Shown: piece after piece, positions 10,028 through 16,712 of the stretch
Position numbering within the stretch: the first letter of the stretch is position 1
How the letters are laid out: each line of letters starts with the position of its first letter
Source of the DNA: Candidatus Auribacterota bacterium
GTDB taxonomy: Bacteria; Auribacterota; Tritonobacteria; UBA1439
Assembly: GCA_026391995.1 (NCBI GenBank)
Contig: JAPLCY010000171.1
Coordinates: 1-18,752, forward strand
Reading direction: 5' to 3'
Length of the DNA: 18,752 nt
Made by a program: the position numbers and the translations under genes
Notes under the pieces: generated by a model
What the model was told of the DNA's origin: nothing
Seen by the model: the letters and a program-made list of their open reading frames with translations, nothing else
Databases searched by the model: none

Positions 10028-10258
10028 TCAGGCGGCCTTGGTGATCTTGCCGGCCTTCAGGCAGGCGACGCAGACGAGGATCCGCTTCGACTTGCCTTTG
10101 ATGAGGGCGCGCACGTGCTGGAGGTTGGGCATGAACCGGCGCTTGGCCACGCCGGTGATCCTGCGGCCCACGCCGCCCTTTTTCTTCGCCAATCCGCGCC
10201 GCTTTATCCGTCTGCCCGCGGCGGGGTGTTTTCCACACACTGCGCATATTCTGGCCAT
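10028..10258 (-). CDS. rpmB: 50S ribosomal protein L28
   Basis: 76 residues, small and very basic. ARICAVCGK at the start and ILVCVACLKAGKI near the end supply the zinc-binding pairs C5/C8 and C63/C66, so this is the zinc-containing C+ form of L28. The core (GVGRRITGVAKRRFMPNLQ) matches the conserved KTKRRFxPNLQ region. It is a large-subunit protein of the ribosome. The start is fixed by AAGGAG seven bases upstream. It is transcribed away from recG and has a convincing promoter (10293-10321). L28 and L32 (14482) both being C+ forms implies dependence on zinc for these ribosomal proteins. Confidence 0.96.
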   Translation of the reverse strand: MARICAVCGKHPAAGRRIKRRGLAKKKGGVGRRITGVAKRRFMPNLQHVRALIKGKSKRILVCVACLKAGKITKAA

Positions 10259-10292
10259 AGGAATGCTCCTTCAGGATCTATAGAGTGCACGG

Positions 10293-10321
10293 ATGATAGA
10301 CCGAAGCGGCGATTTGTGCAA
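10293..10321 (-). promoter_or_regulatory. Sigma70-type promoter of rpmB
   Basis: Read on the minus strand, TTGCAC (10321-10316) and TATCAT (10298-10293, five of six consensus bases) are separated by exactly 17 bases. Transcription would start near 10286, giving a leader of about 28 nt that contains the AAGGAG ribosome site. The -35 box agrees in only three positions, but A-rich repeats lie directly upstream. Confidence 0.65.
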
Positions 10322-10353
10322 TACTTTTCTTTTCACACATACTTTTCTTTTCA
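10321..10353 (-). repeat. 15-nt direct repeat upstream of the rpmB promoter
   Basis: ATACTTTTCTTTTCA occurs at 10321-10335 and again at 10339-10353, an 18-nt period. On the rpmB strand this reads TGAAAAGAAAAGTAT twice, ending at the -35 box. A-tracts in this position resemble an UP element, which binds the RNA polymerase alpha subunit and is common at ribosomal genes. Confidence 0.6.
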
Positions 10354-10379
10354 TATACGCGCCGCGATGATAGAGATAA

Positions 10380-10477
10380 GAGTGTGTACTTTTCCTCTAT
10401 CGCTGTAGCGCACACTCGTAGCGCACACTTTAGTGTGCGTTTTAGCTGCGCTACAGGTGTTGAGAAAGTACACACTC
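10380..10477. repeat. Three-tier nested palindrome upstream of recG
   Basis: Outer arms GAGTGTGTACTTT (10380-10392) and AAAGTACACACTC (10465-10477) are perfect complements. Middle arms GTAGCGCA (10405-10412) and TGCGCTAC (10447-10454) also match perfectly. The core CGCACACT-TT-AGTGTGCG (10422-10439) is a perfect hairpin. All three share nearly the same centre, about 10429-10430. GTAGCGCACACT is tandemly duplicated (10405-10416, 10418-10429), and CACAC-TCTT-GTGTG (10471-10484) offers an alternative fold with the outer right arm. Confidence 0.8.
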
Positions 10478-10568
10478 TTGTGTGCAGCATACGTGCCGTA
10501 GGTCTCAATCCATTTATCATATTGTGGCCTTTCTGCTTTTAATGATCGGCTGTTGTTGGGGTGACGGT

Positions 10569-12635
10569 ATGCAAGAACTTGACCGGGTCAACGTGCAGTT
10601 CGTAAAAGGGGTGGGGCCGCGGCGCGCGGAGCTCTTCCGCGCGATCGAGGTCGGCACGGTCGCCGATCTCCTCTCATACTATCCCCGGCGCTACGAGGAC
10701 CGCCGCCAGATCAGCAGGGTTTCCCAGCTTGAAGACGGGCAGGAGGCCACGGTCAGATGCAAGGTCATGGCCATCGGCAACAAGCGGGTCGGGCCCTCCA
10801 TGACAATCTTCCAGGTCGCCCTGAGCGACGGCACGGGTGTCGTCTACGGCACCTGGTTCAACCAGCCCTATCTCGAGTCGCGTTTCAAACCGGGGCAGGA
10901 ACTCATCCTGACCGGCAAAGTGCAGCGCCACCGCCAGCTCCAGATCGTCTCGCCCGAATATGAGGTTCTCGGCGCGGGCGGCGACACCCTCAACACAGGG
11001 AGGATCGTGCCGGTGTATCCCCTGAGCGAACAGCTCACGCAGAGAACCGTGAGGCAGATCATCCATAACTGCCTGCACGCATACAGCGGCAAGGGTGCGG
11101 ACCCGCTGCCGGCGGAGCTCCGGGGGGAGCTCCGGTTATGCGCCCTCCCCGAGGCCCTGTGGAACATACACTTTCCCGAAACGCCCGCCGCGCTCGAAGC
11201 GGCGCGCCGGCGCCTCGTCTTCGACGAGCTCCTTCCCGTACAGCTGGCCATCCTGTTGAAGAAGCGCCAGCTTGCCCGGAAGTCCGGCTCATCGAAGCGC
11301 AGTTCCGGGAAGCTCCTGGAGGCCTTTCTCGGGTCGCTCCCGTTCACGCTCACCGGCGCCCAGACGCGAGCCATCGCAGAGATACGGGCGGACATGGAGA
11401 AGGAGTCTCCCATGAACCGGCTCCTCCAGGGGGACGTCGGTTCCGGCAAGACGGTCGTCGCCGTGGCGGCGCTCCTGATCGCGCTCGACGCCGGGTACCA
11501 GGGAGTGCTGATGGCGCCCACCGAGATACTCGCGGAGCAGCACTGGCGCACCATCCAGGCGCTCCTGGCCCCGCTCGGGGTGCCCCGCCACCTGCTGATC
11601 GGTGACATGGAAGACGGCGAAAAGGCCTCGGTGCGCGAGGCGCTTAAAAAGGATACACCGGCGATCGTCGTCGGGACGCACGCGGTGATCCAGGGTCAGG
11701 TCGAGTTCGGCCGCCTGGGCGCCATCGTGGTGGACGAGCAGCACAAGTTCGGCGTCGCCCAACGGGCCCGCCTGAAGGCGAAGGGGGTCAATCCAGACGT
11801 GCTCGTCATGACCGCGACACCGATCCCCCGGACCCTCGCGCTCACCCTCTACGGCGATCTCGACATCTCACTGCTGGACGAGCTCCCGCCGGGGCGAGGC
11901 GAGGTGACCTCGCATGAGGTGCCGCCCGGGGAGATCGAGGAAGCATACCGGTTTATCAGGGACGAGGTCGCGAAGGGGAGCCAGGCGTACATCGTCTATC
12001 CACTCATCAATGAGAATGAGACGCTCCCGCTGGGGGCCGCGACGGAGATGGCCGCGCGGCTCAAGCGGGATCATTTCCCCTCCCTCGGCGTCGGCCTCAT
12101 CCACGGCAGGATGGAGCGGGGTGAGCGCGAGGCGGTCATGCGCGAGTTCCGCGAGGGGCGCATACAGGTGCTCGTCGCGACCTCGGTGATCGAGGTGGGG
12201 CTCGATATCCCGAGGGCGTGCATCATGCTGGTCGAGCACGCCGAGCGGTTCGGACTTTCACAGCTTCACCAGATGCGCGGGAGGATCGGGCGCGGCGGGA
12301 GGCGCTCCTATTTTTTTTACAGCGGGCGGCCCGCGAGCGAAGAGGCGCAGAAGCGGCTCGCTGCGCTCGCGCGGACCACCGACGGATTCGCCATCGCGGA
12401 GCTGGACCTCTCGCTTCGCGGCCCCGGCGAGTTCTTCAGCGGCCGCCAGCACGGCGGTCCGGATTTGAAGCTCGCCGATCTCCTCCGGGATGAAAAGCTT
12501 CTGCGGCAGGCGCGCGCGGTCGCCGAGCGGATTGTCGCCGGGGATCCCATGCTGGTCATGGAACAGCACGCGGAGCTGCGCCGGATCCTTGTGCGGAGGT
12601 ATCAGGGGAGGTTCAGCCTGGGAGTAACGGGGTGA
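10569..12635 (+). CDS. recG: ATP-dependent DNA helicase RecG
   Basis: 688 residues from the ATG at 10569, close to the usual ~690. RecG remodels stalled replication forks and Holliday junctions. The N-terminal wedge domain includes an OB-fold (VRCKVMAIG, SDGTGVVYGTWFNQPYL). Walker A is GDVGSGKT (288-295) and the DExH box is DEQH (389-392) followed by KFGVAQR. MTATPIPRTLALTLYGDLD, the ATSVIEVGLDIP block and QMRGRIGRGG are the later helicase motifs, and the C-terminal TRG-like region is present. The frame is open back to 10482, but those 29 residues are read from the palindrome region, so the ATG at 10569 before QELDRVNVQFVKGVGPRR is preferred. Its ribosome site (GGGGTG) is weak. Confidence 0.96.
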   Translation: MQELDRVNVQFVKGVGPRRAELFRAIEVGTVADLLSYYPRRYEDRRQISRVSQLEDGQEATVRCKVMAIGNKRVGPSMTIFQVALSDGTGVVYGTWFNQPYLESRFKPGQELILTGKVQRHRQLQIVSPEYEVLGAGGDTLNTGRIVPVYPLSEQLTQRTVRQIIHNCLHAYSGKGADPLPAELRGELRLCALPEALWNIHFPETPAALEAARRRLVFDELLPVQLAILLKKRQLARKSGSSKRSSGKLLEAFLGSLPFTLTGAQTRAIAEIRADMEKESPMNRLLQGDVGSGKTVVAVAALLIALDAGYQGVLMAPTEILAEQHWRTIQALLAPLGVPRHLLIGDMEDGEKASVREALKKDTPAIVVGTHAVIQGQVEFGRLGAIVVDEQHKFGVAQRARLKAKGVNPDVLVMTATPIPRTLALTLYGDLDISLLDELPPGRGEVTSHEVPPGEIEEAYRFIRDEVAKGSQAYIVYPLINENETLPLGAATEMAARLKRDHFPSLGVGLIHGRMERGEREAVMREFREGRIQVLVATSVIEVGLDIPRACIMLVEHAERFGLSQLHQMRGRIGRGGRRSYFFYSGRPASEEAQKRLAALARTTDGFAIAELDLSLRGPGEFFSGRQHGGPDLKLADLLRDEKLLRQARAVAERIVAGDPMLVMEQHAELRRILVRRYQGRFSLGVTG

Positions 12636-12636
12636 A

Positions 12637-12794
12637 TATGGAGCCCCACGCGCAAGCGCGTGGTTCCATAACTGATTGCGGGATTCCATCCCCGCTTGCG
12701 TCCCGAGCGTAGCTTCGGGAAACCCAGATCCCTCATTCATCCCTGCCTGCCGGCAGGCAGGGGCAAGCCCGTGGTTTTCTGGGAGTCGTGATAA
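12637..12794 (-). repeat. Dispersed intergenic repeat, copy 2 (~158 nt, inverted)
   Basis: This is the reverse-strand partner of 9066-9210. It begins two bases after the recG stop with TATGGAGCCCCACGCGC and ends with TTTTCTGGGAGTCG. It contains the hairpin CACGCGC-AA-GCGCGTG (12647-12662). At the place where copy 1 has a CCATCC/GGATGG hairpin, this copy has a perfect 22-nt palindrome at 12741-12762 (CCTGCCTGCC then GGCAGGCAGG at its core). Open frames over it are artefacts of the repeat. Confidence 0.85.
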
Positions 12795-12831
12795 AATGCA
12801 AAATGAAAAATGCAAAGTGTAAAATGCAAAG
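12792..12831. repeat. AAAATGC-type A-rich repeat upstream of rsmD
   Basis: An A-rich run built from variants of one word: AAAATGCAAAATG, AAAAATGCAAAG, TGTAAAATGCAAAG. A shorter piece of the same wording lies at 16692-16712 between fabH and fabD. It follows directly on dispersed-repeat copy 2. Very different in composition from neighbouring genes. Confidence 0.65.
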
Positions 12832-12867
12832 CACAAGGCGGCGTCGATGCGCGACGGGGAAGATCCA

Positions 12868-13494
12868 ATGCTCAGGGTGATTGCGGGGGAGTTGAAGGGG
12901 AGAAAATTGAAGGCGCCGTGCGGCAGCAACGTCAGGCCAACGGCCGACCGGGTAAAGGAATCGCTCTTCCAGGTGCTCGCGCCGTATATCGAGGACGCGA
13001 TGGTCCTCGACCTCTATGCGGGGAGCGGGAACCTCGGTATCGAGGCGCTCTCCCGAGGCGCCGCGTCATGCTGTTTCGTCGAGAGGGATTCCGCGGCCTG
13101 CGCCTGCATCAAGGATAATATGGAGCGGTGCGGCGTGGCGGAGCGATGCACGCTCCTCCGCATGGACGTCGTCAGCGCGCTCCAGCATCTGGAGGGCGCG
13201 GGCGAGCGTTTCACCCTCGTCCTCGCTGATCCGCCGTATGCCAAAGCACCCGGAGACCTGAGCGAGGCCAAAAAGATATTGCGCGCCCTGGACCGCTGTG
13301 CTATTTTGACGCCACGCGCACTGGTGGTGGTTGAACACGGCAAGGCCGATGATCTCCCGGACGGTTATGCCTCTCTCGGGCGCATACGGCTGAAGTGTTA
13401 CGGTGACACGATGGTGTCGGTGTATACGGTAAGGAGCCGGGAGGCGACTGAAGTCGGCGGCCGGCATTCGGAACAGGATGATAGTATCCGGTAA
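12868..13494 (+). CDS. rsmD: 16S rRNA (guanine(966)-N(2))-methyltransferase RsmD
   Basis: 208 residues from the ATG at 12868, which gives the usual opening LRVIAGELKGRKL and has GGGGA about eight bases upstream. An ATG at 12847 would add seven residues and lacks a good ribosome site. RsmD methylates G966 of 16S rRNA in the 30S head using S-adenosylmethionine. The cofactor motif is DLYAGSGNLGIEALSRGA (from D48), and the catalytic DPPY is at 121-124. RPTADRVKESLFQVL is the other family hallmark. A charged tail of about 20 residues follows the last conserved strand. The neighbour coaD is the common partner of rsmD in bacteria. Confidence 0.95.
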   Translation: MLRVIAGELKGRKLKAPCGSNVRPTADRVKESLFQVLAPYIEDAMVLDLYAGSGNLGIEALSRGAASCCFVERDSAACACIKDNMERCGVAERCTLLRMDVVSALQHLEGAGERFTLVLADPPYAKAPGDLSEAKKILRALDRCAILTPRALVVVEHGKADDLPDGYASLGRIRLKCYGDTMVSVYTVRSREATEVGGRHSEQDDSIR

Positions 13495-13531
13495 CGGTGC
13501 GGCCTGACTTTTTTGGGGAGGTACTCGTACA

Positions 13532-14002
13532 ATGCTCGCCATATATCCCGGGAGTTTCGACCCGGTTACTTACGGGCACATAGACGTGATCGAGCGCGCG
13601 CTGCGCATCTTCGGCCGGCTTGTGGTCGCGGTGGCCCACAATCTTGAAAAAACCCCGATCTTCACCGTCGAGGAGCGGCTCAAGATACTCCGCGCGGTGA
13701 CCCGGGAGATCCCCGGCGTGGAGGTCGACGGCTTCGAGGGGCTCCTTGTCGATTACGCGCGGCGGCGCGGCGCGAATGTCATCGTGCGGGGCTTGAGGGC
13801 CCTTTCCGATTTTGAGTACGAGTTCCAGATGGCGCTCACCAATCGCAAGATCGCCGGTGATATCGAGACCGTATTCCTCATGCCCAGCGAGCAGTACTCC
13901 TATCTGAGCTCGCGGATAATCAAGGAGATCTCCGCGCTCGGAGGCGACGTGAGCGCGTTCGTTCCCGATATCGTGGCCCGGATGCTGAAGGCGCAGGGGT
14001 AG
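13532..14002 (+). CDS. coaD: Phosphopantetheine adenylyltransferase
   Basis: 156 residues, the normal length. It transfers AMP from ATP to 4'-phosphopantetheine to give dephospho-CoA, the penultimate step of coenzyme A synthesis. YPGSFDPVTYGH carries the nucleotidyltransferase (T/H)xGH motif ending at H16, VIVRGLRALSDFEYEFQMALTNRK is the substrate and hexamer region split around the invariant RGLR, and SYLSSRIIKE is the second nucleotide-binding motif (ISSxxVKE in most). The ATG has GGGGAGGTA upstream. It lies 37 nt after rsmD and three bases before the DUF177 gene. CoA is the source of the phosphopantetheine arm put on the ACP encoded downstream. Confidence 0.97.
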   Translation: MLAIYPGSFDPVTYGHIDVIERALRIFGRLVVAVAHNLEKTPIFTVEERLKILRAVTREIPGVEVDGFEGLLVDYARRRGANVIVRGLRALSDFEYEFQMALTNRKIAGDIETVFLMPSEQYSYLSSRIIKEISALGGDVSAFVPDIVARMLKAQG

Positions 14003-14005
14003 GGG

Positions 14006-14485
14006 ATGCCGCTCTCATTCAACGTCAGGGATATTCCGGCCGGCGGGTTGGAATTACAGGGGACGCTCCCCGGCGTGGAGCTCGACCTTGCCCAGGACGG
14101 GATCGCCGTTCCCGGAGATCTTGAGTACGATCTTTCCCTGGAGCTTGTGGGGCATGAGCTCGTGGTGCGCGGCCTGTTGCGCATACATTTGGAATGCATC
14201 TGTTCCCTCTGCCTTGTCCGTTTCCGCACGGAGGTCACCGTTTCCGAGTATCGCTACAACGCGCGCGTTGCCGAAGATGCCACAATCGACTTGACGGAGA
14301 GCGTGCGAGAGGATATTATACTCGTCTTGCCGTTTAAGACGCTCTGTCGGAACGGTTGCAAAGGGATATGTCCGAAGTGCGGCAAGGATCGAAACACGGA
14401 GCCATGCTCCTGCGAGGATCGCCGCGATGACGCGCGATGGAGCGCACTCGAAGGGTTGAAGCTCCCGCCGGAGACCACGAAATGA
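14006..14485 (+). CDS. yceD: DUF177 / YceD family protein, zinc-ribbon type
   Basis: 159 residues. DUF177 proteins are typically encoded just before rpmF, as here, and have been tied to 23S rRNA and large-subunit maturation in bacteria and plastids. Cysteines group as C64/C66/C69 (LECICSLCL) and C114/C118/C122/C125 (CRNGCKGICPKCGK) with C134/C136, the expected zinc-ribbon arrangement. Conserved hydrophobic strands precede them (YDLSLELVG, VVRGLLRIHL). Starts three bases after coaD and shares ATGA with rpmF, so it is translated as part of the same unit. Confidence 0.92.
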   Translation: MPLSFNVRDIPAGGLELQGTLPGVELDLAQDGIAVPGDLEYDLSLELVGHELVVRGLLRIHLECICSLCLVRFRTEVTVSEYRYNARVAEDATIDLTESVREDIILVLPFKTLCRNGCKGICPKCGKDRNTEPCSCEDRRDDARWSALEGLKLPPETTK

Positions 14486-14664
14486 CAACGCCGAAGCGAA
14501 AGCAATCGAAGAGCCGGACCCGGAAGCGCAGGGCGCACCAAAGCCTGGAGTGCGTCGTTCCGGGGCTGTGTCCGCAGTGTCACCAGCCGAAGCCGATTCA
14601 CCGCGCCTGTCCCCATTGCGGATACTACAAGGGGAAGCGGGTGATATCGGTCAAGGAAGAGTAG
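14482..14664 (+). CDS. rpmF: 50S ribosomal protein L32
   Basis: 60 residues, very basic, with the ATG overlapping the DUF177 stop as ATGA. It opens TTPKRKQSKSRTRKRRAHQ, matching the PKRRxSKSRxxxRRAHW start of L32. CPQCHQPKPIHRACPHCGYYKG gives the zinc pairs C30/C33 and C43/C46. It is a large-subunit protein near the peptidyl transferase centre. An open frame from 14437 would add 15 residues but overlaps the previous gene and lacks sense. It is followed three bases later by plsX, the widespread rpmF-plsX linkage. Confidence 0.97.
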   Translation: MTTPKRKQSKSRTRKRRAHQSLECVVPGLCPQCHQPKPIHRACPHCGYYKGKRVISVKEE

Positions 14665-14667
14665 CCT

Positions 14668-15678
14668 GTGAAAATAGCCATTGATGCGATGGGAGGCGAT
14701 CACGCCCCCCGCGAGATAGTTCAGGGCGCACTCGAGGCGATCGAGGTCAAGCCCGACCGGCAGATCATCCTTGTCGGCCGCGAGGCGGAACTCCGCGAGG
14801 AGGTCCGTCGCTGCGGCAAGCCAGGGCTCGAGCGCAACCTCACCTACGTCCACGCCCCCGAGGTGATCGAAATGGACGAGGAACCGCTGTACGGCCTGCG
14901 CAAGAAAAAGCGCGCCTCGATCGCGGAGGCGGCGAACCTGGTGAAGCGGGGCGAGGCGGTGGCGATGGTTTCCGCCGGCAACACCGGGGCCGTGGTCACG
15001 GCGACAAAGCTGAAGTGGCGGTTCCTCCCGGGGATCGCGCGGCCCGCGATTGCGACCTATCTGCCCACCCCGTGGGGCGTCTCGGTGCTCCTTGACGCGG
15101 GCGCGAATATCGACTGCAAGCCGGAGCACCTCCTCGGTTTCGGGATCATGGGCGACGCCTTCGCCCGACTCATCCAGAACAAGCAGAACCCAAAGGTCGG
15201 CCTCCTGAGCATCGGGACGGAGCGGGGCAAGGGGGGCTCGCTGGTAAAACAGACCTTTTCCCTTCTCGAAAATGCGGGGCTCAATTTCATCGGGAACGTC
15301 GAGGGGCGCGACATTTATGGTTACAAGGTTGACGTGATCGTCACCGACGGCTTTGTCGGCAACGTCGTCCTCAAGTGCACCGAGGGACTGGCGTGGGCCA
15401 TGATGAAGATGATCAAGGAAGAGGTCCAGCGAAACATCTGGCATAAGATCGGCGGGATGTTTCTCAAGGGGTCATTCAAGCGCATCGCCCGTCGCGGCGA
15501 CTACACCGAGTACGGGGGCGCCCCGCTCCTCGGGGTGAACGGAAACTGCATTATCTGCCACGGGAGCTCAAACGCAAAGGCGATCAGGAACGCCATCCGT
15601 GTCGCAGAGAGCTTTGTGCAATATCGGGTAAACGACTTTATCACGCAGCGCGCCAAAACAGGCGGCGAATCCGGCTGA
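14668..15678 (+). CDS. plsX: Phosphate acyltransferase PlsX
   Basis: 336 residues, GTG start with AAGGA upstream. PlsX turns acyl-ACP into acyl-phosphate, the acyl donor for PlsY in phospholipid synthesis, acting at the inner face of the membrane. Family signatures are the opening KIAIDAMGGDHAP, VSAGNTGAVV, RPAIATYLPT, GLLSIGTERGKG and ExRDIYG-like GNVEGRDIYGYKVDVIVTDGFVGN. The C-terminal EYGGAPLLGVNG and CHGSSNAKAIRNAI blocks are complete. It forms one transcription unit with rpmF upstream and fabH 36 nt downstream. Confidence 0.97.
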   Translation: MKIAIDAMGGDHAPREIVQGALEAIEVKPDRQIILVGREAELREEVRRCGKPGLERNLTYVHAPEVIEMDEEPLYGLRKKKRASIAEAANLVKRGEAVAMVSAGNTGAVVTATKLKWRFLPGIARPAIATYLPTPWGVSVLLDAGANIDCKPEHLLGFGIMGDAFARLIQNKQNPKVGLLSIGTERGKGGSLVKQTFSLLENAGLNFIGNVEGRDIYGYKVDVIVTDGFVGNVVLKCTEGLAWAMMKMIKEEVQRNIWHKIGGMFLKGSFKRIARRGDYTEYGGAPLLGVNGNCIICHGSSNAKAIRNAIRVAESFVQYRVNDFITQRAKTGGESG

Positions 15679-15714
15679 CGTCTCCCCGCACAACCACTAT
15701 ACGGCAATTGCGCC

Positions 15715-16701
15715 ATGAGCGAAAAAGCAGTCGGCATCATAGGCATCGGTTCTTATCTCCCCGAGCGGGTGCTTACCAACGCTGATCTCGAGCGAATGGT
15801 GGACACCAGCGACGAGTGGATCGTCGAACGCACCGGCATCAATACGCGGCACATTGCCGCGAAAGACCAGCCTGTCTCGGCGCTGGCCCTCGAGGCGTCG
15901 CGCGCCGCGCTCGGCAAGGCATCTTTCTCCCCCTCCGCGCTCGAACTCCTCATCGTTGCCACCGTGACCGGTGACATGCCGTTCCCCTCCACCGCCTGCG
16001 TCCTTCAGGAGAAGCTGGGGGCGTTCAACGCTGCCTGCTTTGACCTGAACGCGGCGTGCAGCGGGTGGATTTACGGGATGGACGTCGCATGGCAGCTGGT
16101 CCGGTGCGGGCGCTACCGCAACGCCCTCGTGGTGGGAGCGGAGAAATTAAGCGCCATCACCGACTGGCAGGACCGGAATACCTGCGTCCTCTTCGGGGAC
16201 GGCGCCGGCGCCGCGCTTCTCGGCCATACGTCCTCCGGCGGAGAGATTATCGCCTCCTGTCTGGGGGCCGATGGCAGATGGGGTAAGCTGCTCTATATGA
16301 GAGGAGGCGGTTCGCTCTGTCCGGCATCGCATGAGACGGTTGACCAGCGCCTGCATTATATTAAAATGGAAGGCAAGGAGGTGTTCAAGCAGGCGGTCAC
16401 CGCGATGGCCGGCGCCGCGGAAGCGGTTCTCGAGAAGGCGGGGATGCGCGCGGAGCAGATCAGCTGTGTTATACCGCATCAGGCGAATATGCGCATCATC
16501 AAAGCGGTGGCCAGGAAGCTTGCCATCCCCTTTGAAAAAATGTGTGTGACCGTTGATCACTGCGGCAACCTCTCAGCCGCCTCGATCCCGGTTGCGCTGG
16601 ACGAGGCAATGAGAGGGGGGAGGGTACGCGCCGGCGATTATGTGCTCCTCGTCGCGTTCGGCGGCGGTTTCACGTGGGGAGCGATGATCGTTAAAATGTA
16701 A
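15715..16701 (+). CDS. fabH: Beta-ketoacyl-ACP synthase III
   Basis: 328 residues. FabH condenses an acyl-CoA (usually acetyl-CoA) with malonyl-ACP to start fatty acid synthesis. All three catalytic residues are visible: C115 in AACSGWIYG, H255 in IPHQANMRI and N285 in CGNLSAASIP. The opening GIIGIGSYLPERVLTN and DEWIVERTGI are typical. A Cys-Gly-Asn replaces the common Ala/Tyr-Gly-Asn before the catalytic Asn, a tolerated change. The protein ends MIVKM, with its last codons lying in the AAAATG repeat wording that leads into fabD. Confidence 0.97.
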   Translation: MSEKAVGIIGIGSYLPERVLTNADLERMVDTSDEWIVERTGINTRHIAAKDQPVSALALEASRAALGKASFSPSALELLIVATVTGDMPFPSTACVLQEKLGAFNAACFDLNAACSGWIYGMDVAWQLVRCGRYRNALVVGAEKLSAITDWQDRNTCVLFGDGAGAALLGHTSSGGEIIASCLGADGRWGKLLYMRGGGSLCPASHETVDQRLHYIKMEGKEVFKQAVTAMAGAAEAVLEKAGMRAEQISCVIPHQANMRIIKAVARKLAIPFEKMCVTVDHCGNLSAASIPVALDEAMRGGRVRAGDYVLLVAFGGGFTWGAMIVKM

Positions 16702-16712
16702 AATGCAAAATA
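16692..16712. repeat. Short AAAATG-type repeat spanning the fabH-fabD junction
   Basis: TAAAATGTAAAATGCAAAAT repeats the same word as 12792-12831. It contains the fabH stop (16699-16701) and the fabD start (16703). Its A-rich wording contrasts with both genes. Confidence 0.5.

Larger units (their letters stand above)
10259..10568. other. Divergent intergenic region between rpmB and recG
   Basis: About 310 nt without a supported gene. From left to right it holds the rpmB ribosome site and promoter, a 15-nt direct repeat (10321-10353), a nested palindrome (10380-10477) and an AT-rich stretch before recG. No good promoter for recG stands out in the 90 nt after the palindrome. Confidence 0.7.

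Noticed and set aside
9234..10258. Accessory or defence island between the two + strand blocks
   Set aside because: It contains only a ribosomal protein and one secreted protein; no nuclease, toxin, transposase or sensor domain is visible.
10321..10477. Possible CRISPR array
   Set aside because: There are only two copies of each short repeat, spacers are 1-3 nt and arms are inverted; no cas genes are near.
10482..10568. N-terminal extension of RecG with a hydrophobic stretch
   Set aside because: The extension starts with GTG inside the palindrome region and is not part of the RecG family; the ATG at 10569 restores the normal length.
12258..12929. Long minus-strand open frame over the end of recG and the following gap
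   Set aside because: It is the shadow of recG extended through repeat copy 2 and the AAAATGC element; the translated repeat has no protein character.
14254..15444. 396-residue minus-strand open frame opposite DUF177, rpmF and plsX
   Set aside because: Antisense shadow in GC-rich sequence; all three + strand genes are certain by motif.
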